Assembly (NCBI GenBank): GCA_016195265.1
Contig: JACPZW010000038.1
Coordinates: 1-42,257, forward strand
Direction: 5' to 3'
Origin: Acidobacteriota bacterium
GTDB lineage: Bacteria > Acidobacteriota > Vicinamibacteria > Vicinamibacterales > CAVVIG01
Length of the DNA: 42,257 nt
A model generated the notes under the pieces. The model worked only from the letters and a program-made list of their open reading frames with translations, was not told the origin of the DNA and searched no databases. The stretch's first letter is position 1. Every line of letters begins with the position of its first letter. Below are positions 29,430-37,182 of the stretch, one piece after another. Both the position numbers and the translations under genes were made by a program.

Positions 29430-31517
29430 ATGAATCCACGTGCCACGTTCGCCGCGCTCTTCCTGCTCGTGACCGGGACGGCGCTCACGGCCGGGCAGGC
29501 GCCCGCGCCCGCGCCGCCGCAGCCGACCTTCAAGCTCCGCGTCGACTACGTGGAAGTGGACGTCGTCGTCACCGACAAGAACGGCAACCTCGTCCGCGAC
29601 CTGAAAAAAGAGGACTTTCAGGTCCTCGAAGACGGGAAGGGCCAGACCATCACCAACTTCACGCACGTGGACATTCCGGTCGAGCGCGGCGATCGGCCGC
29701 TGTTCGCTTCGGAGCCGATCGAGCCCGATGTCCGGACGAACGAGAAGCCGTTCGACGGCCGCGTCTACGTGATGGTGATCGACGACTACCACACCCGGTT
29801 CGGACGGACGCAGCGCGTGAAGGCGGCGGCGAAGCAGTTCATCGAGCGGCGCCTCGGCGCGAACGACGTGATGGCGGTCGTGCACACGGCCGGCGCGACG
29901 ACCGCGAACCAGGAGTTCACGAGCAACAAGAAGCTGCTGCTTGCCGCGGTCGACAAGACGCAGGGACGCAAGCTCGACTCGGCGACGGCGAACAAGACCA
30001 ACGAGTACTACCGGACGCGGGATTTGCGCCAAGCCGGCGACCCGCTCAACGACCCTGACGATGCCGAGCGCGCGTTCAACGCGAGGAGCACGCTCGACAC
30101 GCTGCGCAACATCGCCGAGTGGTTCGGGTCCGTGCACGGCCGGCGCAAAGCGATTCTCTTCGTCAGCGAAGGGATCGACTACGACATCTACGACATGATC
30201 CAGGCGAACAACGGATCGAACCACGGCGGCGCGTCGATGGTGATGGACGCCTCGCGCGACGCGATTGCGGCGGCGACGCGGTCGAACGTCGCGATTTACG
30301 GCATCGACCCGCGTGGGCTGACGGATCTCGGCGACGAGTCGATCGAGATCGGGTCGTACCCCGACGACACCTCGCTCGGCATCGGGCAGGGGTCGCTGTG
30401 GAACGAGGTCCGGCTGGCGCAGGACAGCCTGCGGTCGCTGTCGGAGGAAACCGGCGGCTTCGCCGTCGTCAACCGGAATGACTTCTCGAACGCGTTCACG
30501 CGCATCGTCGAGGACAACAGCTCGTACTACGTGCTTGCGTATTACCCGCCCGACGCGCGGCCGGGGCGCGTGCACAAGATCGACGTCCGCGTGACGCGGC
30601 CGGGCCTCACGGTCCGCGCGCGCAAGGGCTACATGACGCCGAAGAAAGTGGACGCGGCGACGTCGGCCAAGGACATCCGGACGCCGGAAGTCCGCGACGC
30701 GATCGACAGCCCGCTGCCGGTCAGCGGTCTCACGCTCCACGCGTTCACGGCGCCGTTCAAGGGCGCGGCGCCCAACGCGTCGGTGCTGCTCGGCGTCGAG
30801 CTGCGCGGGCGCGACCTGAACCTCAGTCCGACCGACAAGATTCAGCTCTCGTATCTCGCGATCGACGCCAACGGCAAGGTGAAGGGCGGCAACACCGACG
30901 CGATCGCGATGAACGCCCTGAAGCCGGAGACCAAGACGCGCATCGAGCAGACCGGCCTGCGCGTGCTCAACCGCCTCGATCTGCCGCCCGGCAAGTACCA
31001 GGTGCGCGTGGCGGCGCACGATTCGGCCGGCGGCGCGGTCGGGTCCGTGCTGCTCGACCTCGAGGTCCCCGATTTCCTCAAGGCGCCGTTCAGCATCAGC
31101 GGGATCGTTCTGACGGCGCCGGTCGCGGCGCAGCTGCCGACCGTGCACGCCGACGAGCAGTTGCGCGGCGTCCTGCCCGGGCCCGCCGTCGCGGCGCGGT
31201 CATTCGCACAGAACGAAGAGGTCGCGCTGTTTGCCGAGATCTACGACAACCAGGGCGGCACGCCGCACAAGGTGGACATCACGACGACGGTGACCACCGA
31301 CGAAGGCAAGGTGATGTTCAAGACCGACGAGGCGCGCGACTCGACCGACCTCGGCGGGAAGACCGGCGGCTACGGCTACACGACGCGGATTCCGCTGAAG
31401 GATCTCGAGGTCGGCGCCTACGTGCTGACGGTGTCGGCAAAGACGCGGCTCGGCAACGCGACGCCGGTCGATCGGCAGCTCCGGTTGATCGTGACGCCGC
31501 CCGTGGGAGGCCGGTAA
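29430..31517 (+). CDS. VWFA-related secreted protein (acidobacterial type)
   Basis: The 695-residue protein has a signal peptide (ATFAALFLLVTGTALTAGQ) and then FKLRVDYVEVDVVVTDKNGNLVRDLKKEDFQVLEDG. This opening is typical of the VWFA-related domain described from Acidobacteria. The VWA fold follows (VYVMVIDDYHT, then ILFVSEGIDYD, IYGIDPRGL and YYVLAYYPPD). The metal site reads DDYHT, not DxSxS, so metal-dependent adhesion is doubtful. The C-terminal half is beta-rich. ATG at 29430 is preceded by AAGGTG. Its TAA overlaps the ATG of the next gene. The function is unknown; export to the envelope is clear. Confidence 0.88.
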   Translation: MNPRATFAALFLLVTGTALTAGQAPAPAPPQPTFKLRVDYVEVDVVVTDKNGNLVRDLKKEDFQVLEDGKGQTITNFTHVDIPVERGDRPLFASEPIEPDVRTNEKPFDGRVYVMVIDDYHTRFGRTQRVKAAAKQFIERRLGANDVMAVVHTAGATTANQEFTSNKKLLLAAVDKTQGRKLDSATANKTNEYYRTRDLRQAGDPLNDPDDAERAFNARSTLDTLRNIAEWFGSVHGRRKAILFVSEGIDYDIYDMIQANNGSNHGGASMVMDASRDAIAAATRSNVAIYGIDPRGLTDLGDESIEIGSYPDDTSLGIGQGSLWNEVRLAQDSLRSLSEETGGFAVVNRNDFSNAFTRIVEDNSSYYVLAYYPPDARPGRVHKIDVRVTRPGLTVRARKGYMTPKKVDAATSAKDIRTPEVRDAIDSPLPVSGLTLHAFTAPFKGAAPNASVLLGVELRGRDLNLSPTDKIQLSYLAIDANGKVKGGNTDAIAMNALKPETKTRIEQTGLRVLNRLDLPPGKYQVRVAAHDSAGGAVGSVLLDLEVPDFLKAPFSISGIVLTAPVAAQLPTVHADEQLRGVLPGPAVAARSFAQNEEVALFAEIYDNQGGTPHKVDITTTVTTDEGKVMFKTDEARDSTDLGGKTGGYGYTTRIPLKDLEVGAYVLTVSAKTRLGNATPVDRQLRLIVTPPVGGR

Positions 31518-31936
31518 TGCGCGCGCTCATCGTGGCGGTGCTGGCGGGGATGATGATGCAGGGCGGCGCGCCCGCGCTGCGGACGCTCGACAAGGGCGAT
31601 CAAAGCAACGTGGACGATGCGAAGCAGGCGGTCGCGCGGACCGCGGCGGAGTGGACGGCGCTGTGGAACCAGCACTCGCCGGATCGCCCGCGTCCCGGGG
31701 TTGATTTTTCGAAGGATATGGTCGTCGGCGTGTTTCTCGGCAGCCGGCCGACCGCGGGGTGGGTGCTCGAGATTGTGAGCGCCGCGCCCGAGGGTGACGC
31801 GTTCGTCGTCCGCTATCGCGAACTCGCGCCGCCGCCCGGCGCCGTGACTGCCCAGGTGATCACGTCCTACCATCACATTGTCGCCGTGCCGAAGTTCGCC
31901 GGCGCGGTGAAATTCGAGAAGACAACTTCCCCGTAG
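31517..31936 (+). CDS. PrcB-like secreted protein
   Basis: The 139-residue protein has a short hydrophobic N-terminus. The core DMVVGVFLGSRPTAGWVLEI, followed by VVRYRELAPPPG and SYHHIVAVPK, matches the PrcB C-terminal domain, first known from a spirochaete protease complex. Its ATG overlaps the VWFA gene stop (TAATG), so the two are translationally coupled. The role here is unknown. The TAG stop is the TAG of a GTAGTGTCCGCC palindrome. Confidence 0.75.
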   Translation: MRALIVAVLAGMMMQGGAPALRTLDKGDQSNVDDAKQAVARTAAEWTALWNQHSPDRPRPGVDFSKDMVVGVFLGSRPTAGWVLEIVSAAPEGDAFVVRYRELAPPPGAVTAQVITSYHHIVAVPKFAGAVKFEKTTSP

Positions 31937-31955
31937 TGTCCGCCTTCAGGCGGAC
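31933..31955. repeat. REP-like palindrome (GTAGTGTCCGCC) at the PrcB-like gene stop
   Basis: GTCCGCC-ttca-GGCGGAC stem. TAG at 31934-31936 is the stop codon of the preceding gene. It is followed by about 45 bases with nothing recognisable. Confidence 0.85.
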
Positions 31956-32002
31956 TCCGGTGGAAGTAGGGCAGGCCGGACGCGCCACCGGGAGCCCCGG
32001 AA

Positions 32003-32416
32003 TCAGGAGACGATCTGTATGGCGTGGTGGCGATGCCCGCGACGCACACGATAGGTCTCGAAGTCGTTGCGATCGATCGTGAACACACGCCGGGTGCCGA
32101 GCGCCTCTGCGGCAGTAACGAGCGACGCATCCGCCAAATCCATCGGACGGTCCGCGTACGACTCCATGAGCTCGAACGCACGCGTGAGCGTGGCTCGGTC
32201 GAAGAACCAGACCGACAGTCCGCCGTCCTCGATGAACTCCCTCAAGCGGTCTGACCCGATGCTCGCCGGACCCAGCATGTGAAAGGCCTCGGTGAGCACC
32301 GGCGTCGTGGTGGTGATTGGCTCCCGGATCTCCTTCAGGGCTTTCACACACCGCCCGTGCTGTCCGTCCTGCGGATCGAACAGGGCGACGAGCGGCCCCG
32401 TGTCCACGAGGATCAT
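32003..32416 (-). CDS. PIN domain ribonuclease toxin, VapC-like
   Basis: The 137-residue protein has the PIN acidic residues Asp5 (LVDTGPL), Glu43 (VLTEAFH), Asp93 and Asp96 (MDLADASL), and a C-terminal VFTIDRNDFETYR. Such proteins cut tRNA or rRNA when not bound by the antitoxin. The ATG overlaps the antitoxin stop (ATGA), the usual toxin-antitoxin arrangement. Confidence 0.9.
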   Translation of the reverse strand: MILVDTGPLVALFDPQDGQHGRCVKALKEIREPITTTTPVLTEAFHMLGPASIGSDRLREFIEDGGLSVWFFDRATLTRAFELMESYADRPMDLADASLVTAAEALGTRRVFTIDRNDFETYRVRRGHRHHAIQIVS

Positions 32417-32673
32417 CGCCGAAACTTCTTACGAAGGGCCGTGGCCACGCCACGGCGTGTCTCCGTCGACGGCGCGACGGCGTAACCGCCGGGGCCGAGG
32501 TCGAGCTGCTGATAGAGGTCGTAGGGCCTTCGTCCGGATTCTTCCCACACGCGTTGCTTCAAGGACTGCAGCCCCTGCTTCAGCGCCTCCGAAATCGGCA
32601 GCCCCGTGGCATCGCGAATCTGCCTAAGCGCGGCCTCCGCTTCGTCGTCGAGTCTCACCGTTCGAGTGGCCAT
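32413..32673 (-). CDS. Ribbon-helix-helix antitoxin of the PIN toxin
   Basis: The 86-residue protein begins MATRTVRLDDEAEAALRQI, a ribbon-helix-helix DNA-binding fold of the CopG/VapB kind, with a basic tail that should bind the toxin. ATG at 32673 is chosen because CAGGTG lies before it and the fold begins there; the longer in-frame extension looks noncoding. It overlaps vapC by 4 bases. The TACA-cac-TGTA site just upstream is its likely operator. Confidence 0.85.
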   Translation of the reverse strand: MATRTVRLDDEAEAALRQIRDATGLPISEALKQGLQSLKQRVWEESGRRPYDLYQQLDLGPGGYAVAPSTETRRGVATALRKKFRR

Positions 32674-32683
32674 GTTCACCTGC

Positions 32684-32702
32684 GTATTACACACTGTATT
32701 AC
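32684..32702. promoter_or_regulatory. Putative operator of the toxin-antitoxin pair
   Basis: Two GTATTAC direct repeats 12 bases apart (32684-32690 and 32696-32702) enclose a perfect TACA-cac-TGTA palindrome (32688-32698). It lies 11-29 bases before the antitoxin ATG. A TAATAC on the - strand could serve as -10 box. The rest of the gap up to the kinase (32703-32788) shows nothing. Confidence 0.55.
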
Positions 32703-32788
32703 GATGGGGCGCTGGGGTCAATGCGCGCGTCGGGCGTGCGCGTTTCGAGCGGTCGACCACGCGCTCGTCAGACGCGATGACTCCGGGG

Positions 32789-35545
32789 CTATTTCTGTAC
32801 CGACGCCAGCCAGTTGACGACGACGGTCAGCGCCGTCTGATTCAGCCGCGGCGGCGGCACAAGCACTAGAAAGCGTTGGCCATCCTTGGTGACGGCGTAC
32901 TCGCGCCCGGTTGCCAACTCAAGTACCTCGGCCGGAAACAACGCCCGCGGAATTGACATCTCGAACTGCAGGCCGGTCCGGATCTCGGCGCTCATGATCG
33001 TACCGTCGACCGTGAGAAAAAACAGTTCCTTGCCGTCGCCGCGCCAGAGCGGCTGCATGCCTCCATTGCGCGAGATCTGATATTTGCCGCCGCTCGCGAG
33101 AAACGGCTGTACGTACACCTGCACTTGACCCGATTCATTCGATTGATACGCCAGCCAGCGTCCGTCGGGCGAGAATGCCGGATTGGTCTCGATGGCCGGC
33201 GTCCGCAAGTAGACAAATGGTTTTCGATCGCCGCCCGTCGGGACCACCCAGAGGTCGAAGCTCGACGTGACCACAGTGTTGTCCGTGTAGGCAAGATACC
33301 GCCCGTCGCGGGACAAGTCGCCGGGCACGAGGGCCGCACCGGCGCCGATTGCGGACTTGACCACCAATTCCTCGTTGTCCGTCCCGCTCGCGAGCTTTTG
33401 CCGAATGCCTCCGGTGCCGGAGTAGAACACGCGCGAGCCATCCGGAGACCAGATCGGGTAGTTCTCAGCAGACGGATCGAAGGTCAGTCGAGTGGGGACC
33501 GCCCTCGCGAGATCGATCACCCAGATGTCGCGGTTGTTCTGCGTCACCAAGGAGACCGCGACCCGCCGCTCATCGGGTGACAACGCGAGCGTTCCGTACG
33601 ACCCTGGATCCGCCACGGTCCCAAGCACTTTGCCGGCGCGATCGAACCAGGTCAATCGCACGTTCTGTTGTGCGGCGCCCTGGGCGTACATGAGGACGCC
33701 CGTCGAGGCCACCGAGAACGATGTGTACCGGCCGCCTTCGTTCGCCACTTGCTCCGCGACCGGAAACGGATCGCCGCTGATCTTCCGCGTGGCGGCATCG
33801 AACGGCTGCGCCATCAGGCTGCCGTCCCGCCAGAAGAGCAGATGGCCGGTGTTGTAGGCGACCGACGATTCTGCGGCGAAGAGTGGCGTGACGTCCTTGG
33901 AATCGAGTGACGCGATGCGGATGTCGGACGGCCTGTCGGGCTCACGCCCTCCCGAGGTGCTGATCGCGGTGTACAGAAAATGACGCCCGTCGGGCAGGAA
34001 CGACGGCCAGTTGTGCCGCCTCTCGCCGCGGGCGCTGTCGAGCGACGTTACCGGCGCCGGCACGCCGCCAGCCGACGAGATGCGGAACAGTTCGCCGTTG
34101 TTCGAAGGCGCGAATACGATCACGCCATCGCCATTCCAGGTGCCGCCGTGGCCGGACACCGCATCGCACAACGCAATCGGCGGTCCGCCGGTCGCTTGCA
34201 CTTTCTTGAGCTTGCCGCCGGCGAAGAATGCGACAAATCGGCTGTCGGGCGACCAGAACGGAAACGCCGCCTGATCGGTCCTCGGCAGCGGCCGCGCCGT
34301 CAGATTCGCCAGCGATCGAATCCACAGAGCCGTTCCGGCTTTGGAGCCGGCGACGAACGCGACCTGCCGTCCATCCGGTGAAATCGCGAACTGCTGCGCG
34401 GTACCTGTGCCCCCGCTGACGCTCGTAGCCGCGTACACGGCACCTTCGGGCGCGGGAAGCGTGAACTGCAAGACCTCGGTGCGTGCCGGCGCTTCGCGGA
34501 AATGTCGCACTGCGATTGCCGCCGCCGCGACCAGCGCGACACCCAGAACGGCTGCGACCGACCACGCAACGCGCGCGTGTCGAACGTAGTGTCCGGCTTT
34601 AGCCGGACTCGCATCAGATACCCGGCTTGCCTCGGCCGCTCCCGACGTGACCCACTTCAGCTCGCGCAGCAGATCGCGCGCGCTCTGCCAGCGGTCGTCG
34701 GGATCTTTCGCCAGACAAGCACTGATGATGCGGTCGAGCGATTTCGGGACGACCGGCTGCACGGTCGACACCGGCGGCGGTTCGTCTTTCAGGATCGCGC
34801 CAAGCAGGCGCGCGCGCGTCTTGCCCTCGAACGCGGTCTTGCCCGTCAGCATCTCGAAGAGCAGCGCGCCGAACGCGAAGATGTCCGTGCGCGCGTCCGC
34901 GTCGAGCCCTTCGATCTGCTCCGGCGCCATGTACTGGAACGTGCCGAGGATCGTGCCCTGCGCCGTCACGCCCGGCGGCGTCGTCGGCATCATCGACAAG
35001 CCGCTCGCGGCGACGACCGGCGCCGGCGTCTTCGCGAGACCGAAGTCGAGCAGCTTCGCGCCGGCCTTCGTCAGCATGACGTTCGCCGGCTTCAGATCGC
35101 GATGGACGATGCCGGCGCGGTGCGCCGCGTCGAGCGCGGAGGCGACCTGAATGGCGACCGTGAGCGCCTGGTCGACCTGTAGGCCGGGTCCTGTGGACCC
35201 GGCTCGCGACGGCGGGTCCGAACGGACCCGCCCCACGGAATTCAGCCGCTCAGCGAGCGTCTGGCCCTCGAGGAATTCCATCACGAGGAAGTCGACGTCA
35301 TCCTGCCGGCCAACGTCGAACAGCGCGCATATATGCGGATGGTTCAGCGAGGAGATGGCGCGCGCTTCGCGGTCGAACCGCTCGCGCAGCTGCGGATCGG
35401 CGGCGAACTGGGCGGGAAGGACCTTGATCGCGACGATGCGATCGAGCCGCGTGTCGCGGGCGCGATACACCTCGCCCATCCCGCCGGCGCCGATCGCCGA
35501 CTGGATCTCGTACGGTCCGAGTCTGGTTCCCGCACCGAGGCTCAT
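32789..35545 (-). CDS. Ser/Thr protein kinase with TolB/WD40-like propeller
   Basis: The 918-residue protein has a PknB-like kinase domain (about 10-300) with IGAGGMGEVYRA, VAIKVLP, HRDLKPANVML and DFGLAKT, followed by one transmembrane helix (about 328-348). A long extracytoplasmic propeller has repeated SPDGR and WSPDG blades (FSPDGRWLAYQS, WSPDSRFVAFF). It should sense something outside and phosphorylate cytosolic targets. Two REP elements are read in frame: one in the kinase domain after TLAERLNSV (35177-35236), one just before the transmembrane helix (34586-34608). The start overlaps the truncated HEPN gene. Confidence 0.93.
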   Translation of the reverse strand: MSLGAGTRLGPYEIQSAIGAGGMGEVYRARDTRLDRIVAIKVLPAQFAADPQLRERFDREARAISSLNHPHICALFDVGRQDDVDFLVMEFLEGQTLAERLNSVGRVRSDPPSRAGSTGPGLQVDQALTVAIQVASALDAAHRAGIVHRDLKPANVMLTKAGAKLLDFGLAKTPAPVVAASGLSMMPTTPPGVTAQGTILGTFQYMAPEQIEGLDADARTDIFAFGALLFEMLTGKTAFEGKTRARLLGAILKDEPPPVSTVQPVVPKSLDRIISACLAKDPDDRWQSARDLLRELKWVTSGAAEASRVSDASPAKAGHYVRHARVAWSVAAVLGVALVAAAAIAVRHFREAPARTEVLQFTLPAPEGAVYAATSVSGGTGTAQQFAISPDGRQVAFVAGSKAGTALWIRSLANLTARPLPRTDQAAFPFWSPDSRFVAFFAGGKLKKVQATGGPPIALCDAVSGHGGTWNGDGVIVFAPSNNGELFRISSAGGVPAPVTSLDSARGERRHNWPSFLPDGRHFLYTAISTSGGREPDRPSDIRIASLDSKDVTPLFAAESSVAYNTGHLLFWRDGSLMAQPFDAATRKISGDPFPVAEQVANEGGRYTSFSVASTGVLMYAQGAAQQNVRLTWFDRAGKVLGTVADPGSYGTLALSPDERRVAVSLVTQNNRDIWVIDLARAVPTRLTFDPSAENYPIWSPDGSRVFYSGTGGIRQKLASGTDNEELVVKSAIGAGAALVPGDLSRDGRYLAYTDNTVVTSSFDLWVVPTGGDRKPFVYLRTPAIETNPAFSPDGRWLAYQSNESGQVQVYVQPFLASGGKYQISRNGGMQPLWRGDGKELFFLTVDGTIMSAEIRTGLQFEMSIPRALFPAEVLELATGREYAVTKDGQRFLVLVPPPRLNQTALTVVVNWLASVQK
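34586..34608. repeat. REP-like palindrome (GTAGTGTCCGGC) inside the kinase gene
   Basis: GTCCGGC-ttta-GCCGGAC stem preceded by GTAGT. On the coding strand it reads as SPAKAGHYV just before the transmembrane helix. Confidence 0.85.
35177..35236. repeat. Pair of REP-like palindromes inside the kinase domain
   Basis: GCCGGGTCC-tgt-GGACCCGGC and GGCGGGTCC-gaac-GGACCCGCC stand side by side and are read as a roughly 20-residue loop (VRSDPPSRAGSTGPG). They are the same family as the array at 22571-22763. Confidence 0.85.
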
Positions 35546-35784
35546 GATGGAAGTACCTTCGGCTCGAGGATTCCTTTCTTGATGAATTGTTCGCCGAAAG
35601 CCGCATGAATCGCTCCATGCTTTCGGAATCGCAGACCGCGGTCAAGAAGCAGGGCCTCGGCCGCATAGAACATCGCATAGTAGGCGCGTGCCAGAGCGAA
35701 ATCAGGATCATCGTCCTTCAGGCGGACGGCTGTTGCGATCGCGCGTTGAGCTTTGTCCACCAACTTGCGCGCGTCCGCGATCAC
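35542..35784 (-). pseudogene. HEPN-domain protein, C-terminally truncated
   Basis: The 80 residues include ALARAYYAMFYAAEALLLDRGL and KHGAIHAAFGEQFIKKG, typical of the HEPN family partnered with MNT nucleotidyltransferases. Family members continue for about 50 more residues with an Arg-x4-6-His motif near the end. Here the frame stops soon after LEPKV, exactly where the kinase gene starts (ATGA overlap). The toxic RNase motif is therefore missing. The start is GTG, overlapping the stop of the upstream MNT remnant (GTGA), so the old operon layout is kept. Confidence 0.75.
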
Positions 35785-35945
35785 ACAGCCACCGCATCTT
35801 CCCGAACGCCGGCGAGAAACTGGTTGTCACCGGCGTTCCATTGGAGGTCCGACACAATCACGCGGCTGATGCTCACGCCCGCGTCCAGCGAGGCCTCGGA
35901 AATCAGCACGCCGGTCCGATCGATTTCCCTGGCTACGAGCCAAAT
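35781..35945 (-). pseudogene. Remnant of an MNT-type nucleotidyltransferase (antitoxin) gene
   Basis: An open stretch of 54 codons without its own start reads IWLVAREIDRTGVLISEAS, then VIVSDLQWN and FLAGVREDAVAV before TGA. This looks like the C-terminal third of minimal nucleotidyltransferases that pair with HEPN proteins. The catalytic GSxxxG...DxD part is absent. At about 35945 it joins a kinase-like N-terminal fragment. Confidence 0.6.
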
Positions 35946-36016
35946 CCGATCCCGCCGGCACCGACTGCCGACTGGATCTCGTACAGGCCGAGACGAACGC
36001 CGGGCGTGAGGGACAT
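35933..36016 (-). pseudogene. Fragment of a second kinase N-terminus
   Basis: The 27-codon ORF from ATG at 36016 reads MSLTPGVRLGLYEIQSAVGA then GGIG, matching the first 24 residues of the intact kinase (MSLGAGTRLGPYEIQSAIGA then GGMG), with an 18-base identical DNA run. It breaks off in the Gly loop and runs into the nucleotidyltransferase remnant. Confidence 0.8.
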
Positions 36017-36187
36017 CGAAGGTAGAAGGTAGAAGGAAGAAGGCAAAAGGGGAAGGGAAAAGTGAAAAGAGAAAAGTTAAAAGTGAAAAGGCAAAAGAAA
36101 AGGCCGGTCCGAGCTCGCGCTCGGCCGGCCTTGGCTCCGTTCTTCTGCCTTCTGCCTTCGAAGTTCTAACTTCTCAGTTCCAAGTTT
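36017..36187. repeat. Long short-word inverted repeat (AGAAGG / AAAAGTG) with a central hairpin
   Basis: About 80 bases of GAAGG, AAAAGTG and GCAAAAG words (36017-36099) face CTTCTGCC, TTCTAACTTC and TTCCAAG words (36138-36187). A GC-rich hairpin, the terminator listed separately, sits in the centre. It is the largest element of this kind in the window. Confidence 0.85.
36094..36132 (-). terminator. Intrinsic terminator after the Lys/Ala/Pro-tailed secreted protein
   Basis: On the - strand AAGGCCGGcCGAGC-gcga-GCTCGgaCCGGCCTT (36132-36100) is followed by TTTCTTTT. It lies about 55 bases after the stop of the gene at 36188. Confidence 0.75.
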
Positions 36188-36694
36188 CTACTTTTTCTTG
36201 GCCGCGGGCTTGGCAGGCGCGGCGGCAGCCTTCGGCGCATCCTTGGCGTCGGGCCCGCCGATCTTGTCCACGCGGTGCGGCTTCACGCCGCCGTTGGCGT
36301 GCGTGAAGTTGTAGTTGTTCGCGCTCATCTTCGCGTCGTACGGCGTCCGGATCTCGACGGTCTGCACTTCGTCGGGCTGGAGCAGGCCGTTGATGATGCC
36401 CTTGCTGCCGGTGACGAGCGCGCCGCCCTTGTCGTACCAGGTCTCGTCCACGGTCAGGCGCGCGATCGGCGCCTTCATGGTGTTCCGCACCTGAATCTTG
36501 GTGACGACCATCTCCTTGTCGCGCTTGGTGACCGGTTTGGTGAAGTCCACCTCGACCAGCCCCTGCGCCGGCGGCGTGAACGACTTGCCCGCGAGGATGG
36601 GCTTCATCTCCGGAGCCTTCTGGGCGAGCACCGTCACGCCGATGAGCGCGGCGGCGGCCAGGGTTGCGACACAGGTAGAGCGGACGCGCGTCAT
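36188..36694 (-). CDS. Secreted protein with a Lys/Ala/Pro-rich tail, unknown function
   Basis: The 168-residue protein has a signal peptide (STCVATLAAAALIGVTVLAQ). A beta-rich domain follows (VEVDFTKPVTKRDKEMVVTKIQVRN, ARLTVDETWYDKGG, LLQPDEVQTVEIRTPY), resembling fibronectin- or FxLYD-like secreted domains, and the tail is KAAAAPAKPAAKKK. I do not recognise a named family. ATG at 36694 follows GGAGG by 5 bases; the in-frame extension further upstream overlaps another gene and is not coding. TATAAT on the - strand at 36711-36716 is a likely -10 box. Confidence 0.78.
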   Translation of the reverse strand: MTRVRSTCVATLAAAALIGVTVLAQKAPEMKPILAGKSFTPPAQGLVEVDFTKPVTKRDKEMVVTKIQVRNTMKAPIARLTVDETWYDKGGALVTGSKGIINGLLQPDEVQTVEIRTPYDAKMSANNYNFTHANGGVKPHRVDKIGGPDAKDAPKAAAAPAKPAAKKK

Positions 36695-36710
36695 AAAATC
36701 CTCCGGGCCA

Positions 36711-36716
36711 ATTATA
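36711..36716 (-). promoter_or_regulatory. Possible -10 box of the secreted protein gene
   Basis: TATAAT on the - strand, 17 bases before the ATG and just after the stop of the upstream gene. It implies a very short leader. No -35 box is seen. Confidence 0.4.
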
Positions 36717-36720
36717 GCCA

Positions 36721-37179
36721 TTACAGTTCGCCGTTCCAGTCCTCGGGTTCGGGATTCACCGAGCGGAATGTCTCCATATGCCACTTGCCGCCGCCCCAGG
36801 GCTCGATCACCTCGGCCGCGATGACGTCCACGAGAATCTCGGAAAACAGCCGGCCTTCGGGATCGTTTTCGAGATGATACGCCGGCTCGTCCCAGCCGAA
36901 GTTGGGGTAAAGCACCAGCGTCAGGAACAAATCGTACCCATCGTCGACCACGATCAGCTGGCCGCAGGGGCGCTTCTGCGTCGAATGGTAAATCAGGTAT
37001 TTCTCGGCGCTGTGCGCGCGGATGTAGCGCTTCAGCGCGAACTCGCGCGCGACGATTTCCTCGACGGCAATCTTGCGCTCCCAGCAGTCGCGGCAGTACT
37101 TCTCCTCGCCGCGCGGCTCCGACACTTCCTTGGCGCCGCACAGCGCGCAACGCGATTTGACGACCGACTTGCGTGGCAT
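36721..37179 (-). CDS. Zinc-ribbon-bearing protein, unknown function
   Basis: The 152-residue protein has two CxxC pairs at the N-terminus (CALCGAKE and YCRDCWERK), so a zinc ribbon is likely. A compact domain follows with HSTQKRPCGQLIVVDDGYDLFLTLVLYPNFGWDEPAYHLE. No signal peptide is seen, so it should be cytosolic. I do not recognise the family. It shares strand with the secreted-protein gene, 26 bases upstream of it. Confidence 0.75.
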   Translation of the reverse strand: MPRKSVVKSRCALCGAKEVSEPRGEEKYCRDCWERKIAVEEIVAREFALKRYIRAHSAEKYLIYHSTQKRPCGQLIVVDDGYDLFLTLVLYPNFGWDEPAYHLENDPEGRLFSEILVDVIAAEVIEPWGGGKWHMETFRSVNPEPEDWNGEL

Positions 37180-37182
37180 AGC

